A DNA stretch of 64,000 nt, from assembly GCA_015063605.1 (NCBI GenBank), contig SVTV01000002.1, positions 61,557-125,556 on the forward strand. Reading direction: 5' to 3'. Shown here piece after piece: positions 1 through 8,063 of the stretch. The first letter of the stretch is position 1. Every line of letters starts with the position of its first letter. Position numbers and translations under genes: made by a program. Source of the DNA: Oscillospiraceae bacterium. GTDB lineage: Bacteria; Bacillota; Clostridia; Oscillospirales; SIG627. Below the pieces are notes generated by a model, which was not told the DNA's origin, ran no database searches, and saw nothing but the letters and a program-made list of their open reading frames with translations.

Positions 1-1292
1 AAGGTTACGGGAATTGCGCCGAAAAAGCTTACCGCATCGAATGTACCGTGGCGGCGGCTCGTTTGATTTATATGGCGTGCCGCACGTCTTCCGAATACGA
101 GACATTCAAGAACGGAATTTGATGCAAGACGGTTTGCGCCGTGAATACCGGTGCAAGCCGATTCTCCGCAGACGTAAAGTCCGGGAACGTTCGTCTCGCC
201 GTTAAGATCGGCTTCCACACCGCCCATGAAATAATGCTGTGCGGGATGAACGGGTATCATATCCTTTGTAAGGTTGATACCGTGCTTTTTACACTCACCG
301 TATATAGTGGGAAATCTCTTTGAGAAAAATTCCTCGGTCATTGAGGAGCAATCGAGAAAAGCATGCTCGTCTCCCGTTTTTTCAAGCTCCTTCAATATGA
401 ATCTCGTAACTATATCTCTCGGTGCAAGGTCTGCCATTTCATGCTTGCCCTGCATAAATGCTTCGCCGTTCTTATTTCTGAGAATAGCACCTTCGCCTCT
501 TACCGCCTCGGATATGAGGAAAAGCCTGTCGGATTCTTCCCCCGTAATAAGCATGGTGGGATGGAACTGTACCATTTCCATATTAATGCATCTTGCCCCC
601 GCTCTTGCGGCGCAGGCAATACCGTCGCCTACCGCACCCACGGGATTGGAGGTGTAGCTGTAAAGCTGACCTATACCGCCGGCGGCGATTATAAGGTTAT
701 ATGTTTCGCATACACGGTATTTTCCCGTTTCGCCGTCGTAAAGGATACATCCCACAACGCCCTTTTCATCGGTAAGGACGTCAACGAGGAATGTATCGAA
801 CATAACGTCGATATTGCTTCTTTCCATTACTATCTCGGAAAGGCGCTTTGTGGTCTCTCTGCCCGTGGCATCACCGCCGCAGTGAACTATTCTGCGGAGT
901 CTGTGACCGCCCTCACGGGTGATCTGAAGCTCTCCCTCGCTGTCAACATCGAAGGGAACGTTCATGCTTATAAGCTCACGGATGTTTTCGGGTCCTTCTT
1001 CCACAAGGACCTCCACCGCTCTCTGATCGCAAAGACCTGCTCCCGCTTTCAGAGTATCTTCTATATGCATACGTGAGTTGTCTTCCTTTGTCATTACAGC
1101 GGCTATACCGCCCTGAGCAAGCCATGAATTTGATTCATCTATCTTCGCCTTTGTTACAACGGCAACACGGCTCTTGTCATCAATATGCAAAGCGGCGTAA
1201 AGACCTGCTATTCCGCTTCCTATGACTACAGTATCGTATTTTTCCGACTTTATATTGCTGTCGGAGAGCATTCCGAATAAATATCTTCTCAT
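1..1292 (-). CDS. nadB: L-aspartate oxidase NadB (3' end cut by window edge)
   Basis: Flavoprotein that oxidises L-aspartate to iminoaspartate, the first step of de novo NAD synthesis; NadA then makes quinolinate. The minus-strand reading frame runs about 430 codons from the ATG at 1292 to the window edge without a stop. The N-terminus carries the FAD-binding motif GSGIAGLYAA (about residues 24-33), then SWLAQGGIAAV, the RIVHCGGDATGR stretch, FHPT, and the late ESACTGIHGANRLASNSVLE signature shared by NadB and succinate dehydrogenase flavoproteins. NadB is preferred over SdhA because of the AQGGIAA segment and the lack of an sdhB/C neighbour on the visible side. It lies 30 bases behind yifB on the same strand. 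nadA and nadC would be expected just outside the window. Confidence 0.9.
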   Translation of the reverse strand, partial: MRRYLFGMLSDSNIKSEKYDTVVIGSGIAGLYAALHIDDKSRVAVVTKAKIDESNSWLAQGGIAAVMTKEDNSRMHIEDTLKAGAGLCDQRAVEVLVEEGPENIRELISMNVPFDVDSEGELQITREGGHRLRRIVHCGGDATGRETTKRLSEIVMERSNIDVMFDTFLVDVLTDEKGVVGCILYDGETGKYRVCETYNLIIAAGGIGQLYSYTSNPVGAVGDGIACAARAGARCINMEMVQFHPTMLITGEESDRLFLISEAVRGEGAILRNKNGEAFMQGKHEMADLAPRDIVTRFILKELEKTGDEHAFLDCSSMTEEFFSKRFPTIYGECKKHGINLTKDMIPVHPAQHYFMGGVEADLNGETNVPGLYVCGESACTGIHGANRLASNSVLECLVFGRRAARHINQTSRRHGTFDAVSFFGAIPVT

Positions 1293-1322
1293 TTAATTTT
1301 TTCCTTTTGTTTTGTAATACCG

Positions 1323-2852
1323 TTAATTCGAAAAATATTTCCTGTCGAGACTTCTTAATTGTACCGCTTCGGAAATATGTATCTCGTTTATTACCTCGCT
1401 TCCGTCGAGATCGGCTATTGTACGTGCCACACGCAGTATCCTGTCATAGCCTCTTGCGGAAAGATTCAATTTTTCAAACGCCGCCTGCAAAAGCATCTTT
1501 GCGCCGTCGGTGTAGACGCAGAACTTTTTGAGAAGCGCCGGTGTAAGAGCGCCGTTGAAGGCAACACCGTACTCCTTATAACGCTCCGATGCCAAGGCTC
1601 TCGCCTTGTCCACACGCTTTCTTATCTCCTCGCTTGATTCTCCGGGAGCTTTATTTGTCATTTCCTCGAAGGAAATGGCAGGGACTTCTATCTGAATATC
1701 TATTCTGTCAAGAAGAGGTCCCGATATTTTTGACAGATATCTGTCTATGGCTTGCTTTGAGCAGATGCATTTTCTGCCTTCGCTTCCGTGATAACCGCAG
1801 GGACATGGATTCATGGCGCATACAAGCATGAAAGAGCCGGGAAATGTCATCTTTCCTCCCGCACGTGTTATGGTTATCTGTCTGTCCTCCAAGGGCTGAC
1901 GGAGCACCTCAAGGCTCTTTTTATCGAATTCGGGAAGCTCATCGAGGAACAGTACGCCGTTATGGGCAAGCGTCACCTCACCCGGCATTGGTATGGCACC
2001 GCCTCCCGCAAGTCCCGCAAAGGACATTGTATGATGAGGGGAACGGAAGGGACGCACATTCATAACTCCTGCATCGGCGGGAAGTGTTCCGCTGATGGAA
2101 TGAATTTTTGTGGTCTCTATCATTTCCTCAAAGGTCATTTGGGGCAATATGCCCGTAAGTGCCTTGGAAAGCATACTTTTTCCGCTTCCGGGAGGGCCTA
2201 TGAGCAAAATATTGTGACCGCCCGCTGCCGCTATCTCCATGGCTCTTTTCGCCATTGTCTGACCCTTTATGTCGGCAAAATCCACGGTATATGCATTTCT
2301 GCCCATAACCCCGTTTTTGTCCGCCTTTGTTTCCTCAATAAGCTCATCGCCTCTGAGATGGTGGATGAGAGAAACGATATCCTTCACTCCGTAGACCTGC
2401 ACATCCTCGGCTACAGCCGCCTCGGCGGCATTGGCTTCGGGCAGGAAGATACGTTTCTTTCCCGCAGATCTTGCCGCAAGACACATACATAGGGCGCCGC
2501 GGCATTCCCTTACCTCGCCCGTCAGGGAAAGCTCCCCTATAAAGCAGGCGTCCTCAAGATCTATCCCCGCAAGGATGCTGTGGGACAGAATGGAAACGAG
2601 TATGGGAAGGTCAAAGGTGCTTCCTGTTTTCTTTTTGTCGGCGGGAGCAAGGTTTATCGTCATTGAGCCTCTCGAAAACGGCAGAGAATTATGACCTGCC
2701 GCGGCTCGGAGTCTGTTTATTGCCTCTTTGACGGAGGCATCGGGCAGACCGATGATTTCCGGTGAGGAAAGTCCGTTTCCCGCAAAGCATTCCACCGTAA
2801 CGAGGAATCCGTCTATTCCGTTCAATGCCGCTGTGTAAACGGTCTTCAGCAT
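1323..2852 (-). CDS. YifB/ComM-family Mg-chelatase-like AAA+ ATPase
   Basis: A 509-residue protein of the YifB/ComM family, full length for the family. In order: an N-terminal Lon-protease-like domain (about 1-170, with the PDASVKEAINR segment), a Mg-chelatase AAA+ core with Walker A GPPGSGKSM and Walker B LFLDELPEF, the cysteine-containing NPCPCGYHG segment, and a C-terminal Mg_chelatase_C helical region. ComM acts as a hexameric helicase aiding branch migration during natural transformation in some proteobacteria; the role in Clostridia is not settled. It starts 27 bases after gatD and ends 30 bases before nadB, so it may be co-transcribed with both. The start is backed by an AAAGGAA site. 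Confidence 0.92.
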   Translation of the reverse strand: MLKTVYTAALNGIDGFLVTVECFAGNGLSSPEIIGLPDASVKEAINRLRAAAGHNSLPFSRGSMTINLAPADKKKTGSTFDLPILVSILSHSILAGIDLEDACFIGELSLTGEVRECRGALCMCLAARSAGKKRIFLPEANAAEAAVAEDVQVYGVKDIVSLIHHLRGDELIEETKADKNGVMGRNAYTVDFADIKGQTMAKRAMEIAAAGGHNILLIGPPGSGKSMLSKALTGILPQMTFEEMIETTKIHSISGTLPADAGVMNVRPFRSPHHTMSFAGLAGGGAIPMPGEVTLAHNGVLFLDELPEFDKKSLEVLRQPLEDRQITITRAGGKMTFPGSFMLVCAMNPCPCGYHGSEGRKCICSKQAIDRYLSKISGPLLDRIDIQIEVPAISFEEMTNKAPGESSEEIRKRVDKARALASERYKEYGVAFNGALTPALLKKFCVYTDGAKMLLQAAFEKLNLSARGYDRILRVARTIADLDGSEVINEIHISEAVQLRSLDRKYFSN

Positions 2853-2879
2853 AGTATCACTTTCCTTTATATTATATAT

Positions 2880-3908
2880 TTACGATCTTATCAATATTTT
2901 CCCCTTGACGCTGCCGGGAGTCTTGAAAAGCTTGAAGGCTTCTCCCGTACATTTGAGATCAAAGGTTCTGAATATGAGACTGTCATCGAATTTAAGCTGT
3001 CCGTTTGAGAAGAAGCGCGCGGTTAGCTCCCATTCATCTCCCGGGAAGGGTGCGGAATAGCTCATCCATGAGCCCGTAACGGAAAGCTCCTTTCTGTTGA
3101 GCATCTCCCATTCCTTTGGGGAAAATGTTATATCGCCGTGAGGCGTTCCGATATAGCACACAGACGCTTTGTTTGCGGCGGCCTCGAATGCTGCTTTCAT
3201 GGTAGGGACCTGTCCTGCCGTTTCGAAAACGTAATCGAATCGCTCGTCACCGTAATTTCCGTCGGAGGTATTCACCGTGCAGTCAGCTCCGAGACGCTTT
3301 GCAAGAGCGAGACGCTCATCGGAAATATCGAAGACCGTTACGGATGATGCACCGAATATCCTTGCCCATTGCATGGTGAAAAGACCGATGGTGCCGCCGC
3401 CCAAAATGCAGACGCTTTTTCCGCCTCTGTAACCTGCGCATCTTATACCGTGAAGAGCAACCGTTGAGGGCTCGAACATCGCACCCATTTCAAAGGGAAC
3501 GCTTTTATCGAATCTTACAGCATTTGATGCGGGGAGCTTTACGTATTCCGCAAGGCTTCCCTGTATGCGTGAGCCGATAAAGGCATACTTTTTGCAAAGG
3601 GAATAATTTCCCTTAAGGCAATCGGAGCATTTCATGCAGGGGATAAGAGGCACGCCCGAAACTCTGTCGCCTACCGAAAGGTGAGTTACATTTTTACCGA
3701 GAGCGGCTACCTCGCCCGAAAATTCGTGTCCCAGCACGATAGGATAAAAATGCGCTCCGTTATAAAGAACTCTCGGAATATCGCTTCCGCATATTCCCGT
3801 CATTCTGACACGTACAAGAACCTCGTCGTCGTTTATTTCCGGTATCCGTATATCTTCATATCTTACATCTTCATTGCCGTGCAATACGGCGGCTTTCATA
3901 TTTGCCAT
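2880..3908 (-). CDS. gatD: galactitol-1-phosphate 5-dehydrogenase-like zinc alcohol dehydrogenase
   Basis: A 342-residue zinc-dependent medium-chain dehydrogenase. It has the catalytic-zinc GICGSD and GHEFSG motifs, the structural-zinc cysteines spaced as CMKCSDCLKGNYSLC (about 93-107), and an NAD-binding GGGTIGL. It resembles E. coli GatD through the PRxxxNGAHxYPI segment and the late GSWMSYSAPFPGDEW segment, which supports oxidation of galactitol-1-phosphate to tagatose-6-phosphate. The gene follows gatY by 15 bases, which supports a tagatose/galactitol route. No PTS components are visible, so the true substrate could be another polyol or its phosphate. The start at 3908 has GGAGG seven bases upstream. 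Confidence 0.78.
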   Translation of the reverse strand: MANMKAAVLHGNEDVRYEDIRIPEINDDEVLVRVRMTGICGSDIPRVLYNGAHFYPIVLGHEFSGEVAALGKNVTHLSVGDRVSGVPLIPCMKCSDCLKGNYSLCKKYAFIGSRIQGSLAEYVKLPASNAVRFDKSVPFEMGAMFEPSTVALHGIRCAGYRGGKSVCILGGGTIGLFTMQWARIFGASSVTVFDISDERLALAKRLGADCTVNTSDGNYGDERFDYVFETAGQVPTMKAAFEAAANKASVCYIGTPHGDITFSPKEWEMLNRKELSVTGSWMSYSAPFPGDEWELTARFFSNGQLKFDDSLIFRTFDLKCTGEAFKLFKTPGSVKGKILIRS

Positions 3909-3923
3909 GATCCTGCCTCCATA

Positions 3924-4787
3924 TCAAAGCTTGCTTGCAAGGTTTGTGCCGCCGCAAAGTCTGATCTTTTGGCGGACTACCTCTTTGACTGCGTTTTTCG
4001 CACTTCCCATATACTTTCTCGGATCGTTTTCCTTGGGAGAAGCGGCAAAGCAATCCTTTATTGCCTGTGCCATGGGTATCTTCAATTCCGTCGCTATGTT
4101 TATTTTTGCGATTCCCCTCTTAATGCTCTCTCTTATCTGATCGTCGGGAACTCCCGATGCGCCGTGAAGGATAAGGGGTATGTCAATTACGTTTCTGATC
4201 TCGGAAAGTCTTTCCATATCAAGGTCGGGTGTTCCCTTGTATTCGCCGTGTGCCGTGCCTATGGCAATAGCCAGCATATCAATTCCCGTCTTTTTCACGA
4301 AATCCACCGCTTCGGAGGGAACGGTAAAGGATGCAGTTCTGTCGTCAACGGACAATTCATCCTCAACTCCGCCTATTCTGCCCAATTCGCCTTCAACGGC
4401 AACTCCTGCCGCATGGGCGATCTCAGCTACCTTTCTTACCATCGCCACATTTTCATCGTAGGGAAGGTGGGCTGTATCTATCATTACGGAGGTATATCCG
4501 TTTCGGATGCATTTTACTATGGTATCAAAGCTTGTGCAATGGTCAAGGTGAAGTGCCATGGGAACGGAATACATCTCGGACGCCGTTTTTACCATTGCGG
4601 CAATGTACTCTATGCCCGCATGCTTCAATGTACCCGGAGTGGTCTGGATTATTACAGGGCAGTTTTCCTCTGCAGCACCCTCTGCCACGGCTTGCACCGT
4701 TTCAAGGTTGTGTATGTTGAACGATGATATTGCAACACCGTTTTCTCTTGCTTTTTCAATAAACCCCATCGGATTTACCAATGCCAT
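3924..4787 (-). CDS. gatY: class II tagatose/fructose-bisphosphate aldolase
   Basis: A 287-residue class II (zinc) aldolase that cleaves a ketose-1,6-bisphosphate into glyceraldehyde-3-phosphate and dihydroxyacetone phosphate. Visible features are the metal-binding LHLDHC motif, the second-shell EGELG segment, IAIGTAHGEYKG and LILHGASG with metal histidines, and the phosphate-binding KINIATELK. Its size and the pairing with a GatD-like dehydrogenase point to tagatose-bisphosphate aldolase (GatY/KbaY) rather than the glycolytic enzyme, but sequence alone does not prove this. It is the first gene of a minus-strand run gatY-gatD-yifB-nadB and has a GAGGTGAT ribosome site. Confidence 0.8.
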   Translation of the reverse strand: MALVNPMGFIEKARENGVAISSFNIHNLETVQAVAEGAAEENCPVIIQTTPGTLKHAGIEYIAAMVKTASEMYSVPMALHLDHCTSFDTIVKCIRNGYTSVMIDTAHLPYDENVAMVRKVAEIAHAAGVAVEGELGRIGGVEDELSVDDRTASFTVPSEAVDFVKKTGIDMLAIAIGTAHGEYKGTPDLDMERLSEIRNVIDIPLILHGASGVPDDQIRESIKRGIAKINIATELKIPMAQAIKDCFAASPKENDPRKYMGSAKNAVKEVVRQKIRLCGGTNLASKL

Positions 4788-4838
4788 TTTTTATCACCTC
4801 ATTAACTTTTACGCTCGGAGAATACATTCCCCCGTATA

Positions 4839-4867
4839 ATTATATAATATTTTTTCCGTTTTTGCAA
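4839..4867 (-). promoter_or_regulatory. sigma-A-type promoter for gatY
   Basis: On the minus strand TTGCAA (4862-4867) and TATAAT (4839-4844) are 17 bases apart, about 50 bases upstream of the gatY start. It lies in the intergenic gap shared with the divergent spoIIR. Confidence 0.7.
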
Positions 4868-5009
4868 TAATCGGCGGTAAATTTGATAAATTTTGCACCT
4901 CGTTCCGTTATTTTTTCGTTCTGCGGCAATAATAGAGGTATAAAACAAAACGCATTTTGCAAATGCAGATGCACACCCCTCCGATCTGTACGAAAGGCAT
5001 ATTAAAATT

Positions 5010-5654
5010 ATGAAAAATTACGCAAAAACAAATATTCGCATACATAATCTTGTGATCCTCTTCGGTGCGGTCATTCTCATGAGTGCTCTCGTTCCCTTTA
5101 AATCCGCCGTAGAATTATACGATAATACCATACGTCTCCATATTCTTGCCGCCTCCGACAAGGAAGAGGATCAAAGAATAAAGCTTGAGGTGAGAGACGA
5201 GATAATAAGCTATGCTAAAGATGTACTTCCACGAGCATCCACATCAAAGGAGGCGTATGAAATTCTCGAAAACAGCCTACCCGAATTGAAGCAGATAGCG
5301 GAAACGGTACTTTCAAAAAATAAAAGAAGCGATAATATTGATGTGACTCTGACACGGGAAAATTATCCCATACGCCATTACGACGGTTTTTCATTACCCT
5401 CGGGGGAATATACCTCTCTTCGCATAATGATCGGCGATGCCGAAGGACAGAATTGGTGGTGCATGGTGTATCCGCCGTTATGCCTTACCGCCGCCGTAAA
5501 ATATTCCGCCGAGCTTGAAAGGGCGGGAATATCGGAAAATACCGCCGCCATGATACTGACGGAGGAAAGAGATAAGGTGGAATTCAAATTCTTCGCCGTG
5601 GAATGGTTGAATAAATTTCTGGGTAATATAGGTAAGGGGAAGGAGTTTGCTTAA
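5010..5654 (+). CDS. spoIIR: stage II sporulation protein R
   Basis: SpoIIR is made in the forespore under sigma-F and exported to the intermembrane space, where it triggers SpoIIGA to process pro-sigma-E in the mother cell. The 214-residue protein has an N-terminal membrane/export segment (about 14-32), followed by the family core with the RLHILAASDKEEDQ segment, the GEYTSLRIMIG region and the conserved NWWCMVYPPLCL signature. Start chosen at ATG 5010 with GAAAGG upstream. It stands alone, divergent from gatY and followed by a repeat-rich, gene-free stretch. It is good evidence for an endospore former. Confidence 0.93.
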   Translation: MKNYAKTNIRIHNLVILFGAVILMSALVPFKSAVELYDNTIRLHILAASDKEEDQRIKLEVRDEIISYAKDVLPRASTSKEAYEILENSLPELKQIAETVLSKNKRSDNIDVTLTRENYPIRHYDGFSLPSGEYTSLRIMIGDAEGQNWWCMVYPPLCLTAAVKYSAELERAGISENTAAMILTEERDKVEFKFFAVEWLNKFLGNIGKGKEFA

Positions 5655-5666
5655 AAACAGTTGTTT

Positions 5667-5768
5667 TGAGAAAAGGACAATTCCTCAGCAGATGCTTGCA
5701 TCTGCCAAGCTCCGCAGAAACGCTTGCGTTTCTGAATTACACTTAAGGGATGAAGTTGTTTTATGTTA
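5667..5768. repeat. isolated arm of hairpin-armed repeat family A
   Basis: Carries the arm module seen in the complete elements: the conserved 'acaattcctc' start, a hairpin around the GCAGATGC/GCATCTGC pair, the link 'agctccgc', a second hairpin around AGAAACGC/GCGTTTCT, then 'ttacactta'. There is no core segment and no coding potential. Confidence 0.6.
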
Positions 5769-5985
5769 AGGACAATTCCTCAGTCACCTTCGGTGACAGC
5801 TCCGCAGATGCTTGCGTTTCTGATTTACACCTAAAGGAGGCTTTGGCTTGTGCAAATTTCTATTGAAGTGCGTATACTTAAAGTCAGAAACAATTATAAG
5901 TTACTGAATTTTGCTTGAAGTTAGAACTATAAGCCTCCTTTGTGTAAAAGGAGGTGGCTCGCGTCAGCGAGACGGAGGAATTGTT
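5769..5985 (-). repeat. MITE-like element, family A, copy 1 (inverted)
   Basis: About 217 bases without an ORF. Two long, imperfectly inverted arms (5769-5841 and 5931-5985), each starting or ending in the 'caattcctc' motif and holding swap-able small hairpins, enclose a roughly 80-base core (5848-5930). The core is the reverse complement of the core at 6211-6302 and is also found at 49780-49870. The structure fits a non-autonomous, REP/MITE-like element. Confidence 0.7.
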
Positions 5986-5994
5986 TTTAACTTT

Positions 5995-6153
5995 TTCAAC
6001 TCTGAGCCTCTCACTTTGGGAGGAGTAGGTAGAAACGCAAAGCGTTTCTACGGAGAGGGCAGATAAGTTGGGGTTTCATCCCTTACTTTCAACCCTCTCT
6101 GCCATGACTTCGTCACGGCATCTCCCCCATGTGGGGGAGACTTTGAGTTGTTT
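5995..6153. repeat. hairpin-armed repeat, family B, copy 1
   Basis: A second repeat type of about 160 bases. It begins 'caactctgag', has an inner hairpin built on GTAGAAACGC/GCGTTTCTAC, a short centre including 'aagttggggt' and 'cccttactttc', and ends in the mirrored 'actttgagttg'. Related copies occur near 49.6-50.1 kb and 59.0 kb. No coding potential. Confidence 0.6.
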
Positions 6154-6160
6154 TGAGAAA

Positions 6161-6378
6161 AGGACAATTCCTCAGTCAGCCATACGGCTGACAGCTCCTT
6201 TTACACAAAGGAGCCTTATAGTTCTAACTTCAAGTGAAAATTGATAAATTAGGGTTATATCTGACCTCAAGTTAACGTGATTCAATAGAAATCCGCACAA
6301 ACCAAAGGCCCCTTTAAGTGTAAGGCAGATGCAAGCATCTGCGGGGCTGTCTGCGAAGCAGACTGGGGGATTGTTCTT
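6161..6378 (+). repeat. MITE-like element, family A, copy 2
   Basis: About 218 bases in the opposite orientation to copy 1. The left arm (6161-6210) holds a GTCAGCC/GGCTGAC hairpin. The core (6211-6302) matches copies 1 and 3. The right arm (6305-6378) holds GCAGATGC/GCATCTGC and GTCTGC/GCAGAC hairpins and ends in 'gggggattgtt'. A partial arm plus core end follows at 6389-6462. Hairpin stems differ between copies but stay self-complementary. Confidence 0.7.
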
Positions 6379-6500
6379 TTGCGTTGAGTAAAATCCCTCC
6401 GCAGATGCAAGTATCTGCCTTACACCTAAAGGAGCCTTATACATCTAACTTCAAGTAAAGTATTGTTTCTTACTTTATTAAAGTTATTGAACTCTGCCTA

Positions 6501-6529
6501 TTGAAAAAACGAAAAAAATTTGATATAAT
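6501..6529 (+). promoter_or_regulatory. sigma-A-type promoter for pyk
   Basis: TTGAAA (6501-6506) and TATAAT (6524-6529) are separated by 17 bases, about 60 bases upstream of the pyruvate kinase start. Confidence 0.75.
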
Positions 6530-6589
6530 AATGTAAAATGGCGAAGGAGTTTTTTAAACATTACTTTGCCGGTATCAAAGGAGTGCGTT

Positions 6590-8011
6590 ATGAGAAGAAC
6601 AAAAATTGTATGTACATTGGGACCCGCATCGGCTGACGAAAAAACCATGAAGGAGCTGCTTTTAAGCGGCATGAACGTGGCAAGATTGAACTTCTCACAC
6701 GGAACTCATGAGAGCCACAAGGAAATGATAGATCTTTTCCGCTCTGTAAGAGATAAGCTGAGAATACCTGCGGCGGTGCTTCTCGATACGAAGGGACCGG
6801 AAATACGCACAAAAACCTTCAAAAACAAAAAGGTATACATAAAGCAGGGACAGGAATTCATATTCACCTCGGAGGATATTGAGGGTGATGAAGGAATCGT
6901 TTCCGTTACATACAAAGATCTCCCCGGAAGCCTTAAAAAGGGCGACAGAATTTTGGTTGACGACGGAAGATTCACTTTCAACGTTGAAAAGACAGACGAG
7001 ACACGCATTTACTGTGTGGCGGCGACATCGGGTGAGATGCTCGGTAACAGAAGCATAAACCTTCCCGGCGTAAAGCTTGATTTTGAATATCTCAGCGAAA
7101 AGGACAGAAGCGACCTTATTTTCGGAATAGAAAATGACATTGATTTTGTAGCGGCATCCTTTACGAGAAAGAAGGAAGACGTTATCGAATTGAGAAAATT
7201 TCTCGACTATTACGGCGGTCACAGAATAAAAATAATATCCAAAATAGAAAACAGCGAGGGTGTGGAGAATTTCGACGAAATACTCAGCTACTCCGATGGT
7301 ATAATGGTCGCCAGAGGCGATATGGGTGTCGAGATAGAATACGAAAGGCTTCCCGGCATACAGAAGAAATTTATCCGCAAGTGCTATCAATCGGGTAAAA
7401 TGGTAATAACGGCGACACAGATGCTGGAGTCCATGATACAGAACACCACTCCCACAAGAGCCGAGATAACCGACGTCGCAAATGCCGTATTCGACGGTAC
7501 ATCGGCGGTAATGCTTTCGGGAGAGACCGCAATGGGTGCTCACCCCGATCTTGTTGTCAAGGTAATGTCAAAAATAGTTGAACAGGCGGAATCCGATGCT
7601 TTTGAGATGAAGGCTTACAACGATTTCCAGTACGATATCGACTTCAACGACACCACCAACGCAATATGCGATGCGGCGTGCACCACAGCAAGAGACCTTC
7701 ACGCAAAGGCGATAATCGCAGTAACAAAGGAAGGAACAGCCGCAAGACGAATGAGCAAATTCCGTCCCGATCAGCCTATTGTCGCTTCTACCCCGGATAC
7801 GAAAACGTATCATCAGCTTGCTCTTTCCTGGGGTGTATTCCCCGTTCTTGCAAGAAGCCAGGATGAATTCGATGTTCTTCTGCGCCACGCCATAGACTGT
7901 GCAAAGCAGATAGATGTGGTTTCCTCGGGAGATACGGTGGTAATCAGTGCAGGTGCTCCTCTCAACATTTCGGGTCTTACAAACACTCTCAGGGTAACGA
8001 CCATAAAATAG
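6590..8011 (+). CDS. pyk: pyruvate kinase
   Basis: Converts phosphoenolpyruvate and ADP to pyruvate and ATP, the last step of glycolysis. The 473-residue protein starts at ATG 6590 with AAAGGAG upstream, giving the family N-terminus MRRTKIVCTLGPAS. It contains NVARLNFSHG, LDTKGPEIR, the active-site signature around KIISKIENSEGVENFDEI, the MVARGDMGVE motif, and TATQMLESM followed by PTRAE. The length matches a single A/B/C-domain enzyme; the extra C-terminal PEP-utiliser-like domain found in many Bacilli is absent. Glycerate kinase follows 52 bases downstream with no obvious terminator between, so the two may be co-transcribed. Confidence 0.96.
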   Translation: MRRTKIVCTLGPASADEKTMKELLLSGMNVARLNFSHGTHESHKEMIDLFRSVRDKLRIPAAVLLDTKGPEIRTKTFKNKKVYIKQGQEFIFTSEDIEGDEGIVSVTYKDLPGSLKKGDRILVDDGRFTFNVEKTDETRIYCVAATSGEMLGNRSINLPGVKLDFEYLSEKDRSDLIFGIENDIDFVAASFTRKKEDVIELRKFLDYYGGHRIKIISKIENSEGVENFDEILSYSDGIMVARGDMGVEIEYERLPGIQKKFIRKCYQSGKMVITATQMLESMIQNTTPTRAEITDVANAVFDGTSAVMLSGETAMGAHPDLVVKVMSKIVEQAESDAFEMKAYNDFQYDIDFNDTTNAICDAACTTARDLHAKAIIAVTKEGTAARRMSKFRPDQPIVASTPDTKTYHQLALSWGVFPVLARSQDEFDVLLRHAIDCAKQIDVVSSGDTVVISAGAPLNISGLTNTLRVTTIK

Positions 8012-8063
8012 ATTCATTTCATTACGATTATCTGCATTTGTCTTAATAAAGAGGTGAATTTTC

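Noticed and set aside
3681..4727. Long plus-strand open frame opposite gatD and gatY
   Set aside because: It has no ribosome site or family resemblance and spans two well-supported genes on the other strand; antisense open frames arise here from codon bias.
4920..5009. Sigma-F promoter for spoIIR
   Set aside because: A GGCAATAAT box is present near 4924 but I could not find a convincing -35 at the right distance, so it is not listed.
6172..6444. 90-codon minus-strand open frame inside the repeat block
   Set aside because: It lies wholly in family A repeat DNA and has no ribosome site.
5655..6500. Possible CRISPR array
   Set aside because: The repeats are unequal, carry internal hairpins, lie in both orientations and have no regular spacers or cas genes.
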